64,000 bases of DNA from Phytophthora colocasiae (Eukaryota > Oomycota > Peronosporomycetes > Peronosporales > Peronosporaceae). This document shows, piece after piece, positions 10,328 to 19,914 of the stretch. The stretch covers positions 248,001 through 312,000 of the forward strand of contig JAGKQI010000038.1 of NCBI GenBank assembly GCA_018806915.1. The letters run 5' to 3'. The notes beneath the pieces were generated by a model. It was given only the letters and a program-made list of their open reading frames with translations, did no database searches and was not told where the DNA came from. Positions within the stretch are counted from its first letter, which is position 1. Every line of letters begins with the position of its first letter. Position numbers and translations under genes: made by a program.

Positions 10328-10341
10328 TCATTCTTCAATTT
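10328..10341 (+). promoter_or_regulatory. Oomycete initiator element of the GH12 gene
   Basis: TCATTCTTCAATTT is a full match to the oomycete initiator consensus TCAYTYYNCAWTTT. It lies in a pyrimidine-rich stretch 40 nt upstream of the ATG at 10382, where transcription is expected to start. Confidence 0.75.
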
Positions 10342-10381
10342 TCCTTGCCTCCTCAAGATCAAGATCAAGACAACTACAACC

Positions 10382-11095
10382 ATGAAGTTCCTTCTCCCCG
10401 CCACCCTCGCCCTCGCTGCCGTCGCTTCCACCAACGCCGCTGACTTCTGCACGTTCAACAACGACGACAGCTCCAAGGCTGTTGCTGGTGCGTACACGGT
10501 CTACAACAACGTGGGTGAAAGCAACACCAACGCCCAACAGTGCACGGGTATTGACTCGAGCGAAGGCTCGTCCATCGCGTGGCACACGAGCTACAACACT
10601 ACTGGTGATGACGCATCGCAATCCAAGTCTTTCGTGGTCGCTTCGCTGCAGATGGAGCAGAAGAAGCTCGCGGAGATCAAGTCGATCCCTACCGAGGTCA
10701 CTTACACCTACACTTCCCAAGGCGAGATGGTTGCCAACGCCGTGTACGACATGTACACGACTTCTTACGGCCACCCTGAGAACAAGGTCATGGTGTGGCT
10801 GGCTTCTTATGGCGGTGCCAAGCTCAAGTCGACGACCGGCCTGCCGATCAAGACGGCAACAGTCAGCGGCGTGGAGTTCGACTTGTACCAAGGATACCAC
10901 CAGAACATGAACGCGTACACGTTCGTCGCCAAGACGCCTCTCACTACGTTCAAGGGTGACCTCAAGCCGTTCTTCAGCGAGATCCCGTCGGACTTCACTA
11001 AACAGGCCCTGCAGGCAGTGCACTTCGGAACGGAGGCTTTCAAGGGCACCAACGCTAAGTTCAGCGTGTCGAAGCTCTCTGTGAGCCTGCAGTAG
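10382..11095 (+). CDS. Secreted GH12 (XEG1-like) protein with catalytic nucleophile replaced by lysine
   Basis: 237 aa, the usual length for Phytophthora GH12. The signal peptide MKFLLPATLALAAVASTNA is cleaved before ADFC. The GH12 pattern is clear: QCTGIDSSEGSSIAWHTSY, MVWLASYGGAKL, FDLYQGY and FGTEAFKGTNAKFSV. In active family members the nucleophile is the Glu that starts the E(I/L)MIW motif. Here that position (residue 135, codon AAG at 10784-10786) is lysine, giving NKVMVWL. The acid/base Glu in FGTEAF (E218) is kept. The protein is therefore probably catalytically dead while keeping fold and secretion. XEG1 hydrolyses apoplastic xyloglucan in soybean, and P. sojae XLP1 is an inactive GH12 relative acting as a decoy for the plant inhibitor GIP1. 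A decoy-like role here is inference only. Confidence 0.9.
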   Translation: MKFLLPATLALAAVASTNAADFCTFNNDDSSKAVAGAYTVYNNVGESNTNAQQCTGIDSSEGSSIAWHTSYNTTGDDASQSKSFVVASLQMEQKKLAEIKSIPTEVTYTYTSQGEMVANAVYDMYTTSYGHPENKVMVWLASYGGAKLKSTTGLPIKTATVSGVEFDLYQGYHQNMNAYTFVAKTPLTTFKGDLKPFFSEIPSDFTKQALQAVHFGTEAFKGTNAKFSVSKLSVSLQ

Positions 11096-11839
11096 ATTAC
11101 AAAACGTCGTAGTCGAATCAATGCGCGATAGCATTGGGATAAAGAATACATCGAAGTGAAACGATTCGTTACACCAACTCACCACTCTTTACTTTCGATT
11201 TGAAGACGCAGGAATTGCATCCACTCCAAAGAAGCAATGAGCCAATTTTTTTCCACAAGACTTGGATTTGATAACTCAATCGTGAGCACACTATCGCTGA
11301 CTCATTAACGACGGCACTACACGTACAGCTATCATGACACCAGCACGGGTTCTCTTTGCAAGGGAACCAAAGTTTTGGCCGTACCGACGCCCCGCTGAAA
11401 AACTCTCTTTCTGCACGAGACAGAGAGTGGGGACGTGTCTGCTGTAACGTCTCCAACGGCCAAGTCACCGTTGGCGCTGGACTTATTCATCTCATGGAAC
11501 TGTGAGGTCAACTCGGTATAGGGACAAGGAAGTGGATGCATTGCTCAAGTCATTTCATCTTTCTCTAATAAATACTTCCTGCAATACAACTAGTGATAAT
11601 GCTTCAATGCATTTCAAGTTGCTGTACAGCGTCTACGTTACTTTCTCTCTTTCAATTCTACTTCTACTACTTGTTTCAAAATACGGACTTTTATATGCAA
11701 GCCACGCAGAGCCCGACATGCGCGGCCGAATTCTTGGGGCGGGGGTGACGCGCTCATTAACTTAGATGGACTTGGCTCAGTGAAAGATGAGGGTGGCAGC
11801 TTGCCAGCCTCACTTGGGTGACGCGCAGACGCGACACCT
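11096..11839. other. Intergenic, nothing recognised
   Basis: Between the GH12 stop and the convergent minus-strand gene at 11840. Short frames only; no domain, repeat or RNA gene seen. Confidence 0.4.
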
Positions 11840-12538
11840 TTAGACGGCGCTGTGCGAGATCTCATCGATAAAGTGTTCGAGAAAGAACAAGTCTTCTTCG
11901 AACAGGTCCACCGGCGTATCAGACGGCTCCATGTCGATCACGGGCGTGTCCACCATCATGTAGTCCACAGCAGCATCCATTCCGATACCGATGTCCAATT
12001 CGGCATCCATCCATGAGAACATGGCAGCATCATCCATGACGGCACTGCCATTACCAAAGCAATCAATGCCACGCGGACTGCCCGAGTTGTTGAACGACGG
12101 AGGCGGGACAGCCATGGCCTTAGGGTGCGTGATCGACTTGGGAATTGCAGCCGGACGCTCCGCCTTGACAACCACCTCACGCTTGACCTCCGTAACTTTG
12201 TGCGAGCGACGAGAGCCGCTGTTCTTGGCACGCGGAGAAGCAGAGCGGCCTTGTTTGCGACGCTGCTCCATGCGACGCTGGTTCGTGTTGGCCTTCTGGC
12301 GGTGGTACTCGCAGAACTTGTGCAGCTCGCCATTGCGCTTCTCGACGCGCCAGCTCCAGCACTTCTTGCTCGGGTATCCGCACAGCAGAGGCGAGCGCTT
12401 CTGTGGTGTGTCGACCAAGGCGGTCGTCTGCATGGTCAAGTGCGGCATTGGCTGCAACAAACCAGCAGGAGGAGCGACCGGGTGACGCGCGAACGAGGAC
12501 AGCAGCTCGCCGCTCGAGTACGTCGTAGAGGTGACCAT
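11840..12538 (-). CDS. Oomycete Cys/His-motif protein, probably nuclear, function unknown
   Basis: 232 aa from the ATG at 12538; an in-frame ATG at 12574 would add 12 residues. The only clear domain lies near residues 50-95: LCGYPSKKCWSWR, then ELHKFCEYHRQKANTNQRR. It has a C-x5-C...C-x2-H layout followed by a strongly basic stretch (RRMEQRRKQGR, SGSRRSHK), which suggests metal binding next to a nuclear localisation or nucleic-acid-binding region. The C-terminal half is acidic, with patches such as SDTPVDLFEEDLFFLEHFIDE that look like an activation domain. The layout suggests a transcription regulator, but I do not recognise a named family. It resembles the plant WRC type only in having clustered Cys/His. 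Confidence 0.7.
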   Translation of the reverse strand: MVTSTTYSSGELLSSFARHPVAPPAGLLQPMPHLTMQTTALVDTPQKRSPLLCGYPSKKCWSWRVEKRNGELHKFCEYHRQKANTNQRRMEQRRKQGRSASPRAKNSGSRRSHKVTEVKREVVVKAERPAAIPKSITHPKAMAVPPPSFNNSGSPRGIDCFGNGSAVMDDAAMFSWMDAELDIGIGMDAAVDYMMVDTPVIDMEPSDTPVDLFEEDLFFLEHFIDEISHSAV

Positions 12539-15024
12539 GGTCGTGTGGGGTTTCGGGTGGACGCAGATTCGCAAATGCCCTCACCCGTGCCGAGCCAAAG
12601 CTGTCCAGTGAGCGCCATAGGCGGGAGAAGTGATGCCTGGCTCCGAGGGCGAATTTTAACGCAGCTGCACTCGCTTGGTGCCGGAGCCGCGCGTTCGGGC
12701 ACCGGTGCCAAGCTCCGAGCAGCCTCGTCTGCAGCGAACTTTCCCGCGCCACGTATCATCCGATCTGGAGCAGAGAAGTGAGCGTGGGAGGCCAGGATAC
12801 TTAGCCAAGGCAATTGTTTGAAGAAGTAGCTGTTGCGCGACGAAACGGTCGACGCACCAAAGTTTGACCTGGTCATGCCGCAGGAGATATCACTACCATA
12901 GCATAGAGATCGTTTCTTGCCGGGGTACACGTGTTTAATGAGGTGCTGGATGGACGGCCAGTTCCAGCTCTACTTTTGCTTACAGTACTTGATTAAGTTG
13001 ACAGCGTGTCACAGGTGTCGCATGTGATGGGGCACAAAGACCCGGCTATGCGCTTTTGCCCGGAACATTAACATTTTAAACCAATCACTGATCATTCATA
13101 TCCTTTGAAATTGGATAATATCTTCCGATATTATAGTCATCCGATGTGCGAGGAAAACGAAAGCGCGAACACCCGAGCTGATGCTGACCGGAGCAGATAT
13201 TGCGTCCGTTTTGCTGAAACTTCTGTTTTACTACGCCAAAAACTTTGGCAACAAAGTCGATATCGATCGTGCATTGCATGGTGTATGTACAGTCAGTTCC
13301 GTCCTCTGCGCTCAAGTATTTAAATACCGAACAATTGCCGACAGCCGACAGCCGACATCACGATAGAAAGACACAAAGGTTGACAGGATTTTCATGTCAA
13401 TCCGGATTTGTATTACATGTTCGTTGCTCGCTGCCGCAGCATGAAACCCACAAACAAACGGAAGTGGAGCATCAGTCTGTATTCGCTAACACTAGCTGCA
13501 AGTACATGATAGCTAGCCGCTACTAGCCGCGTTGCTACCGCTATTGTCCTGCTTCGGCAATCCTCGCTTCCACACTCGATTGCCGCCGCTGACAACTGTC
13601 CCAGGTGTCACACCTGGTGTGACCTGACCATCCAAAGTGTCGATGTCACCACAAAGTTAATCCATCGGGAAACAGCTGGTTCGCGAAACCGAGCGAACGT
13701 TCAACGGAGACGGGCGCAAGACGAGCTTATTCTTGGAGCCGCATGCCACGCAGCGCAGTTCGTGTCAAAGTACTCCGTTTTTTGCTGGTCCAGCAGCACT
13801 TGCCGACGGCACATTGCCCCTGCACCAAGGCATTGCTGACCCTGCGGCACTGCGCGGCGAACGTTCAGAGGTCCAGGCAAAAATATGACGGTGGGGGAAA
13901 TAGGAAAGATACGCGATCTTTTGCAGTGTACCTACTTTACACGTGCTGTTTGTATGGGCCGTTACAAAGACCGCGTAACGGACAGCGTGGAGCCACAGGT
14001 GTGCGGTGCGCAGCCAGGACACATGGATAACTTTTTGGGCCGGGGCCAAATATTCGCGCCGACGGTGCGCATCAAGCTCCACGTCGCGGCGCTGCTCGGC
14101 TCCGAAGATGACCGTGCCCGGACTCTGCCAGTGGCAGTGCCACGCAGACTGCTTCTCTCCGGAGGTTTCGTCCGGCTGCGGTCCTTCCCCCCTCTCGTTT
14201 TTGCCCGGGCGTTAACACGGCGGCGCGCAGTTGCGGTGGCAATCGCCGCAACGATTTGCCTGCAATGGCAGTTGGTGCTGCCAAGTTGACGCTGCCAATG
14301 GACATTTTCATCGTCCACGCAGCTTAGACACTTGTGCCAACCTTAGTTGTGGTTCTACGGCCATTGTTCGCTGTCAGTAGCGGTGACGGCAATGCAAACT
14401 ACGCCTGCATCATGTTCGTGGTCTGTTTGCGGTGCAAAGCTGTCCCGAATGCTGAAAAGTATCCTCAAGCCGACGCGCATGTGTCATCACGACGTTCCAT
14501 GGTTTGGGAATCTTCCTGACAAATGTTACACGCAAACGGGACTGCGGTGTGTCTCGACGATCCTGCGCCATTTCAGCAGCTTGTCGCCAGCAACTTTCGC
14601 TACAGCCTCCGACACGCGGCAGCAACACAAGGCGCATGGCACTTGGACTACGAGTGCGCAATAAGCATTCTGTGTAGAACTTCCCTTCTAACCAAGTTGA
14701 AGTGACTGGCAACACGGCGACACTAAATGGTTTGCGTCTGAATGCAATGGCAAACGTGCGCGCTCGAGTGATCGTACGGGCAATCCGATGATCGCCACGC
14801 AGACTACCGGGTTTAAACTGACAATTGCTACAACGTCATACCCGCATTGTGATGCCTCCCCGCGAAATGCTTTTCTCCTCTTGCCACGAATCGTAACTCG
14901 CCAGCAAATGGATGCGTTGAAGCACTGGTAGGAAGAGCGACTACAGTAATTCACCGCCAGAAGGTCTGGAGATGGTAAAGCAGCCAGGTACTCGAGCTAT
15001 TGGTAACCGCAACGAAATCACCGC
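12539..15024. other. Gene-poor 2.5-kb stretch
   Basis: No gene I can support. The part next to 12538 should be the promoter of the Cys/His-motif gene. A perfect inverted repeat, CCAGGTGTCACACCTGG, lies at 13601-13617. The many short frames on both strands have no domain. Confidence 0.4.
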
Positions 15025-15588
15025 TTACGTCGCAGTTGACAGGAACTTGATCTCTACAAAATGAACTTGAATCAATTATTAATTATATCTATTTACTGTA
15101 AAACTTTTGCAGCTCGCGTCGTTGCTTCAGAAATACTCACCGACGCTAGGGTCGATGGAGAAGAACTGCGGACACATCTCCAACACAGTAGACCAAGTCG
15201 CCTGGGAATCGCCACACGCATTTTCACCGCGAAAATCCGGAGTTAACGTGTTTAGCCAGTCTTTCTTCGAAGTCCGGTACTCCAGCTCCAGCTCTGACAT
15301 CATCAGTTGCATTTCAGGCTCGTTACTCTCGTAGATATCGACGCTCTTAGCTCGAGTCCTTACTTGATCGTCTGGATAGCGTTGGCTCGGCTTGAGACGA
15401 TGGTAGGGCTTGATACGTGTATTCTGCTTCTGCGTCCTCTTGGAGTACATCGGAGGGCGGGGCAGCATCGGAGGAAGCATTGGCGATGGAGGAGGAAGAG
15501 GGGGGAGTAGCGATGGCAGAATTGGCACTTGCGGAGGACCTCGAGTCATGGGAGGGCCTACGAACAGGTACAGGTCGTTGAAGTCCAT
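15025..15588 (-). CDS. Proline-rich hypothetical protein, probable two exons
   Basis: Proposed start ATG at 15588 (MDFNDLYLFVGPP). The frame runs through a proline-rich stretch (PSLLPPLPPPSPMLPPMLPR) and ends at a good donor, G|GTGAGT, after 15141. An acceptor TTTTGTAG at 15054 gives an 87-nt intron (15140-15054) and a short last exon, 15053-15025, ending in TAA. That makes roughly 158 residues. The second half is charged (PEMQLMMSELELEYRTSKKDW). No known domain. The splice model is mine, and the frame also extends upstream of 15588 to 15666. Confidence 0.35.
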
Positions 15589-15662
15589 TGCTACCTTTCG
15601 GGTAAATGCGTGAATGAAGATAAAGCTCTGCGTCCTGCCGCTGTTTCTTTGGCTGGCGATCA

Positions 15663-16330
15663 TCACTTCTCCATTTGTAGCTTTCGCAGTTGCTTGGACG
15701 ATTTGCCCAGCAATCTATCGGTAGGTATCAAGATGCTCTTTGGGATCTTGTTCGAGTTTGTAGGAGGTCTCACGCAGGCGCTCAATATCAAGGAACCGCC
15801 AGGCGAATTTTTCTCTTGAGCAAACGAGACGTAGAGTCACAAAGTCATCTTGCCTATCTTGAGGCAACTTCGGCTTTGCAACACGAGAATTGTCAGCAAC
15901 AGGTGCATTGATCCTGGTGTGAAAGTAGACGCGAGATCCCGAAAACCACATGCCCACACGTTGAAGTGACTTCTCAAAAGTTTGAGTTGTTGCCAGCACA
16001 CAACTTGGTGTTGTCCCCCACCGAAACCTGTGTCAGAGCCCTGGAGTCAATCTCAGGAATTATGGACGCCATCAGGGATAAAAAAATAAGTGTTGTTGTG
16101 TCCATTCTCCTTTCAATAAGTTACCAAAGTTCTTGTTGATCCTGTCCAATTTAACGAGATTACTCGTTACCATTTTGCCATTTCGTCATGTATACCAGTG
16201 AACCGTTGTCGAATTTCTCAATCGTCCAAAGCCACTCCATCGCCTTGGGGAACGTCGAAATCAGGGGCAAACTGCTGCAAGTGTTGCTGTCCGTCATGTG
16301 CTTTGGTCCACAAAAAAACATCGGTCATCG
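15663..16330 (-). pseudogene. Decayed gene, unknown oomycete family
   Basis: Coding-like segments in shifted minus-strand frames. One is MEWLWTIEKFDNGSLVYMTK (about 16246-16187). The longest, 15999-15715, contains SLQRVGMWFSGSRVYFHTR and SREKFAWRFLDIERLRETSY. The tail DRLLGKSSKQLRKLQMEK ends at a stop at 15663. A stop follows DTYR and at least one frame change separates the tail. The content reads like the C-terminal part of a large oomycete regulatory-protein family, possibly START-like, but this is not established. No intact start exists. Confidence 0.45.
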
Positions 16331-16657
16331 GGTGCGGCGTCCGTGGTACTAGTACATGTAGTGTCCGCTGCTTGACCTCTTAGAACCTTCCCGGAGAACG
16401 TTCATGAAACTTCTTGATCAGCTCCAAGCGGTGCGCACGTACGTGTATCCATCGTCTCACCATCGACAGTGCAAACGTCCTTGATCCGATTCCGACCAGG
16501 CAGACATGACAGGAACTTACAATTCACAAATGTATTCTGGCCGCCCACTCAGCCGCACTTCAACCATGCGTCGTGGTTTCAGGCCAAGTTGTAGCGCTTC
16601 TTCTGGTTCTTTTACTTCTGCGCCATCATCAGCTCAATGGGATACGTATTTGTTCCG

Positions 16658-18880
16658 TCACCTAATGACGAGCTGGATCTTCAGTGTTCCTCGCTGTGCT
16701 GCATGAGCCAATGCTGCCTCGGCTCGCTCCAGCGGGTACACACCTTGAATATACTTCTGCACGTCGATCTTCCGGTCTTGTAGTAACCTCAGTGCCCAGG
16801 GAATAGGACCACAACGGGATCCAACCACTCGTAGTCGCTTGCTCTGTACAGCTCGAACGTCCACCGTTGACCGCTTCGTGGAACACGTCGACTTCATAAC
16901 TACAGTACCTCGTTCGCGTACCAGTCTCAATGCTAATGCAATGCCGTTGGGAGTTCCTGTGCTCTCAACGCACACGTCAAATGGTGCCATTTCCTTCTCC
17001 ATCCGCTCTGCTAAAGTCGCCATCTCCACTTCATCTGCACTGTTCAACGTGTAGACTGTATTCACGAAATGTTTCGCTAGCGCCAACTTCTCGCGGTGCT
17101 TTCCCACGAGTGTGATCGTCTTTGCTGCCCCCGTAGCGTGTAGAACTTCCGCTACCATCAGTCCAAGCTTGCCATCTCCAAGTACGACGACGTTATCAGA
17201 AGGCTGAACAACTTGCTGCTCCAGAATCCGACACGCAGCAGCAAGAGGCTCGGCGAAGACAGCGTGCGAGTCCATAATACCATCCGGAACTGCGTACAAG
17301 TTGGCAAGTGGCAGCGTAATGTACTCTGCAAAGGCGCCATCCTTCCTCACAATACCGAGGCAAGACCGGTTCGGACAATGGTTGCGTCTCATAACCTCCT
17401 CTCGAGTCAATGTATCGCCACTGTGTGTCCGCTTTAAGCTACAACGTGCGCATGTTGCACAGTTGGACGCGTCACACGGCAGATTAATTTCTCCTACGAC
17501 GCGTTGGCCGATCCAAACCCGCTGAGTCTGTTCGTCGTTGGTGAATTGTGCTCCGAGCTTCCGAACGATACCCACGAACTCGTGTCCTAAGGCGCCTTTG
17601 AAGCCTGGCTTGTAGTTGTCGATCATCTGAAGATCTGTACCGCAAATACCTGCTCGTAACACCTCGATCAGTGCTTCATGAGGCGCTGGTGTGGAGACAA
17701 CAAGGTCAGTGACCAGCCGAGGACCCAAGCCATTGCCTTGCAGACACAAACCCTTCATAAAGCGCGGCTCGGCTGCAATAGTACTCAAGTCAATGGAACG
17801 ACTGGTTGTAGAGTTCTCTGCTTTCCCAAGATTTGAATCCAACAGGTTGAGCTTATGGAGCTGTTGCGGCTGGATGACCACCTGTGGCATCTTAAATTTC
17901 GGGTTCACGAGCGCTAGAAATTCCCGGAACAGCTCGCTTTGGAGCGATTTCATTGGGATCACATCAGACCTGAGCCAGCCGACAAATGCCTCATTGTGTT
18001 TCGAGTCCTGAGATGCATTATCTGCACCGTCCGACATCTTGCAGCGCTTCAGAGATCCACCAGACGATTCTTTCAGTTGCACGACTTGATGATCTCCTTC
18101 ACTTCCTCTCCATGTTGCAATCTCCGGGTCATTCTTCATGCTTTGATTCTTCATAGGTGGAGACTCCATCTTCCTATTCATCGCAGGACTGTTGACACGA
18201 AAGACCTGCGGATGGTGCCGAACCAAGTGTCTCTTTAGACTGTAAAGTCTATTGCCCATAGTCACTTGACACAGCGTGCAGACCACATGAGCCTTCTCAT
18301 TTGCTGTAGCACCTGTACCGGTATCTCCTTTCCGGCTGGGACTGATTGCTGCAACCATCGGCGCGACGAAAAAGTCTCGTGGACTCGCGAACGCTTGCGT
18401 AGCTAGGAACGCTGCTGGAATGTTCGAGGAGGAAGACGGTGGCGGCTTGTGAGGCTCGACCTCAGCCTGTACCATCTCGACGTCCACCTCAAACTTCTCG
18501 GGCTTAATGGTGACGTCTGCTAGCGCTGAAGTAGCAGCCCAGAAGCTGTCATCACTGGTCGTAGGTGTCGGAGGTGAAGTGATAAGGTTAGCGATACTCA
18601 TCTGTTTACTGGGCGTACGTACAGCCCAAACTGCGTCCTCCACATCGTCGTCGTCCACTTCTTCATTGAGAATGCTACGGCGCTTGCGTGTTGCTTGTAG
18701 TGCAGAATGTTGCGCACCAACCGTCACAAGCTTGCGCTTCTTGTCCAAATGCGGCTCAGAAGGCGACGAAGCGCTATCACTGGAGCCTCGACGACTTGCG
18801 GAGCTGGAGCTGCCGTTGCCCAGAGGCGACGCCATCGCCATTGCCCTAGCGTCTCCTGCCCAACACTGGGGATCTTGCAC
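16658..18880 (-). CDS. BED/C2H2-type zinc finger fused to a zinc-dependent medium-chain dehydrogenase
   Basis: 740 aa in one uninterrupted frame. Residues 1-200 are low-complexity, with a basic KKRK and KRR. At 199-223, VVCTLCQVTMGNRLYSLKRH, with C201, C204, H218 and H222/H223, forms a BED-like finger. Residues 302-332 (LQSELFREFLALVNPKFKMP) resemble the segment after the finger in hAT-type transposases. From about 375 a full medium-chain dehydrogenase follows: GICGTD (C413), GHEF (H433, E434), AEPLAAAC (E544), a structural-zinc Cys cluster 474-507, and a Rossmann loop VVVLGDGKLG (564-573). The oxidised substrate is unknown (alcohol/polyol type likely). The fusion may be a dehydrogenase that captured a transposase-derived DNA-binding region. 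The start lies 158 bp from the divergent TrmH-like gene. Confidence 0.85.
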   Translation of the reverse strand: MQDPQCWAGDARAMAMASPLGNGSSSSASRRGSSDSASSPSEPHLDKKRKLVTVGAQHSALQATRKRRSILNEEVDDDDVEDAVWAVRTPSKQMSIANLITSPPTPTTSDDSFWAATSALADVTIKPEKFEVDVEMVQAEVEPHKPPPSSSSNIPAAFLATQAFASPRDFFVAPMVAAISPSRKGDTGTGATANEKAHVVCTLCQVTMGNRLYSLKRHLVRHHPQVFRVNSPAMNRKMESPPMKNQSMKNDPEIATWRGSEGDHQVVQLKESSGGSLKRCKMSDGADNASQDSKHNEAFVGWLRSDVIPMKSLQSELFREFLALVNPKFKMPQVVIQPQQLHKLNLLDSNLGKAENSTTSRSIDLSTIAAEPRFMKGLCLQGNGLGPRLVTDLVVSTPAPHEALIEVLRAGICGTDLQMIDNYKPGFKGALGHEFVGIVRKLGAQFTNDEQTQRVWIGQRVVGEINLPCDASNCATCARCSLKRTHSGDTLTREEVMRRNHCPNRSCLGIVRKDGAFAEYITLPLANLYAVPDGIMDSHAVFAEPLAAACRILEQQVVQPSDNVVVLGDGKLGLMVAEVLHATGAAKTITLVGKHREKLALAKHFVNTVYTLNSADEVEMATLAERMEKEMAPFDVCVESTGTPNGIALALRLVRERGTVVMKSTCSTKRSTVDVRAVQSKRLRVVGSRCGPIPWALRLLQDRKIDVQKYIQGVYPLERAEAALAHAAQRGTLKIQLVIR

Positions 18881-19038
18881 GTCTGATTTATTTGTGCACT
18901 GGTCAAGTGCACTGCAACGGTCAAAGGAACGGGTGTAGCCATCTCAGTGTACCACTTCAAAGTGGTACAGCTGATGAACCTGTGATACAGAATAAGTGTA
19001 TATGTAAAAATGATTCATGTATGACACTACATAGGATC

Positions 19039-19621
19039 ATGAGTGAGACTAGAGCCACAATGGAAGGGGTTGCTACACCCCGCCACTTCCTCATCCTGAA
19101 CAATGTACAGAAGAACAAGAATATTAAGAACATGTTGGTGAGCGCCTCGGCATTTGGAGTGAAAGAGGTTTTCGTTGTGGGGCAGAAGAAGTTCGATCTC
19201 CAAGAACAGGAGCAATTTTTAAGCTCTTTAAGCTGTCAAGTCACTCGGTTGGCTACGTTGAAGGACTGCAGAGCGCACTGTCAAGAGCGAGGCATTCGTA
19301 TTGTTGGAGTAGAGATCATGCATGACGCGAAGAGTATTGCCGACCAACCGTTTACTGGAGATACGGCCTTCATCATGGGCAACGAGGTAGAGTACACTAA
19401 TGTTGGAGAAATGGTTGGTTGTCAATGACTGACGGCCTTTGTGTTATCAGGGCAGTGGCATGAACTCGGCACAAGTTGCCATCTGCGACGACTTCGTGTA
19501 CATCCCGCAATACGGAGGTGGCACTGCCTCACTCAACGTGACGGTCGCAGCTTCTATCATCTTGCAGAGTTTCGCGTTGTGGGCCAAGTTACCAATTGCA
19601 GAGCACAGTGGAGCAGAGTAA
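19039..19621 (+). CDS. SpoU/TrmH-family RNA 2'-O-methyltransferase, two exons
   Basis: Exons 19039-19386 and 19451-19621, joined across a 64-nt GT-AG intron; 172 codons. The N-terminal HFLILNNVQKNKNIKNML contains the SpoU motif 1 Asn-rich stretch. The intron falls inside motif 2 (IMGNE|GSGMN), and motif 3 is QYGGGTASLNVTVAASIIL. These three motifs build the trefoil-knot SAM-binding site, and such enzymes methylate ribose 2'-OH in tRNA or rRNA. The protein is short and lacks extra RNA-binding domains, as in minimal SPOUT enzymes. Without the intron the frame would stop after MVGCQ, so splicing is required for motifs 2 and 3. The target RNA is not predictable. Confidence 0.9.
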
Positions 19622-19914
19622 ATGGAATTGACATGTTTGCTATTGGATTGGGGCTTTGTTGTATTGTTAACCAACGTGATCGACATGTAGAAGAAAATCA
19701 GCTCAGTATACAGAAACTGTTGCAGATGTCTTTAGTCTCCGTACTCTGCAATGCCCCGAAGCTGCGTGCTTCGCTCCTTAAAGGTATGAGCTGCATTTGA
19801 TCCTGCTGCGGAGGTTGAACTGTGTGCGGTAAAATTGGTCTGGTCCCAGCCCGTCGAAGGTTTTGTCGTCGCATGTATTCATTGAGGGTCATCATCTCCT
19901 CCTCGTCCTCCTCT

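Noticed and set aside
10328..11185. 285-codon minus-strand frame opposite the GH12 gene
   Set aside because: Lies antisense to a gene with signal peptide, family motifs and a perfect promoter element; its Leu/Arg/Val-rich content is typical of a shadow frame.
12125..12781. 218-codon plus frame opposite the Cys/His-motif gene
   Set aside because: Shadow of a GC-rich coding strand; repetitive Ala/Leu/Arg composition with no domain.
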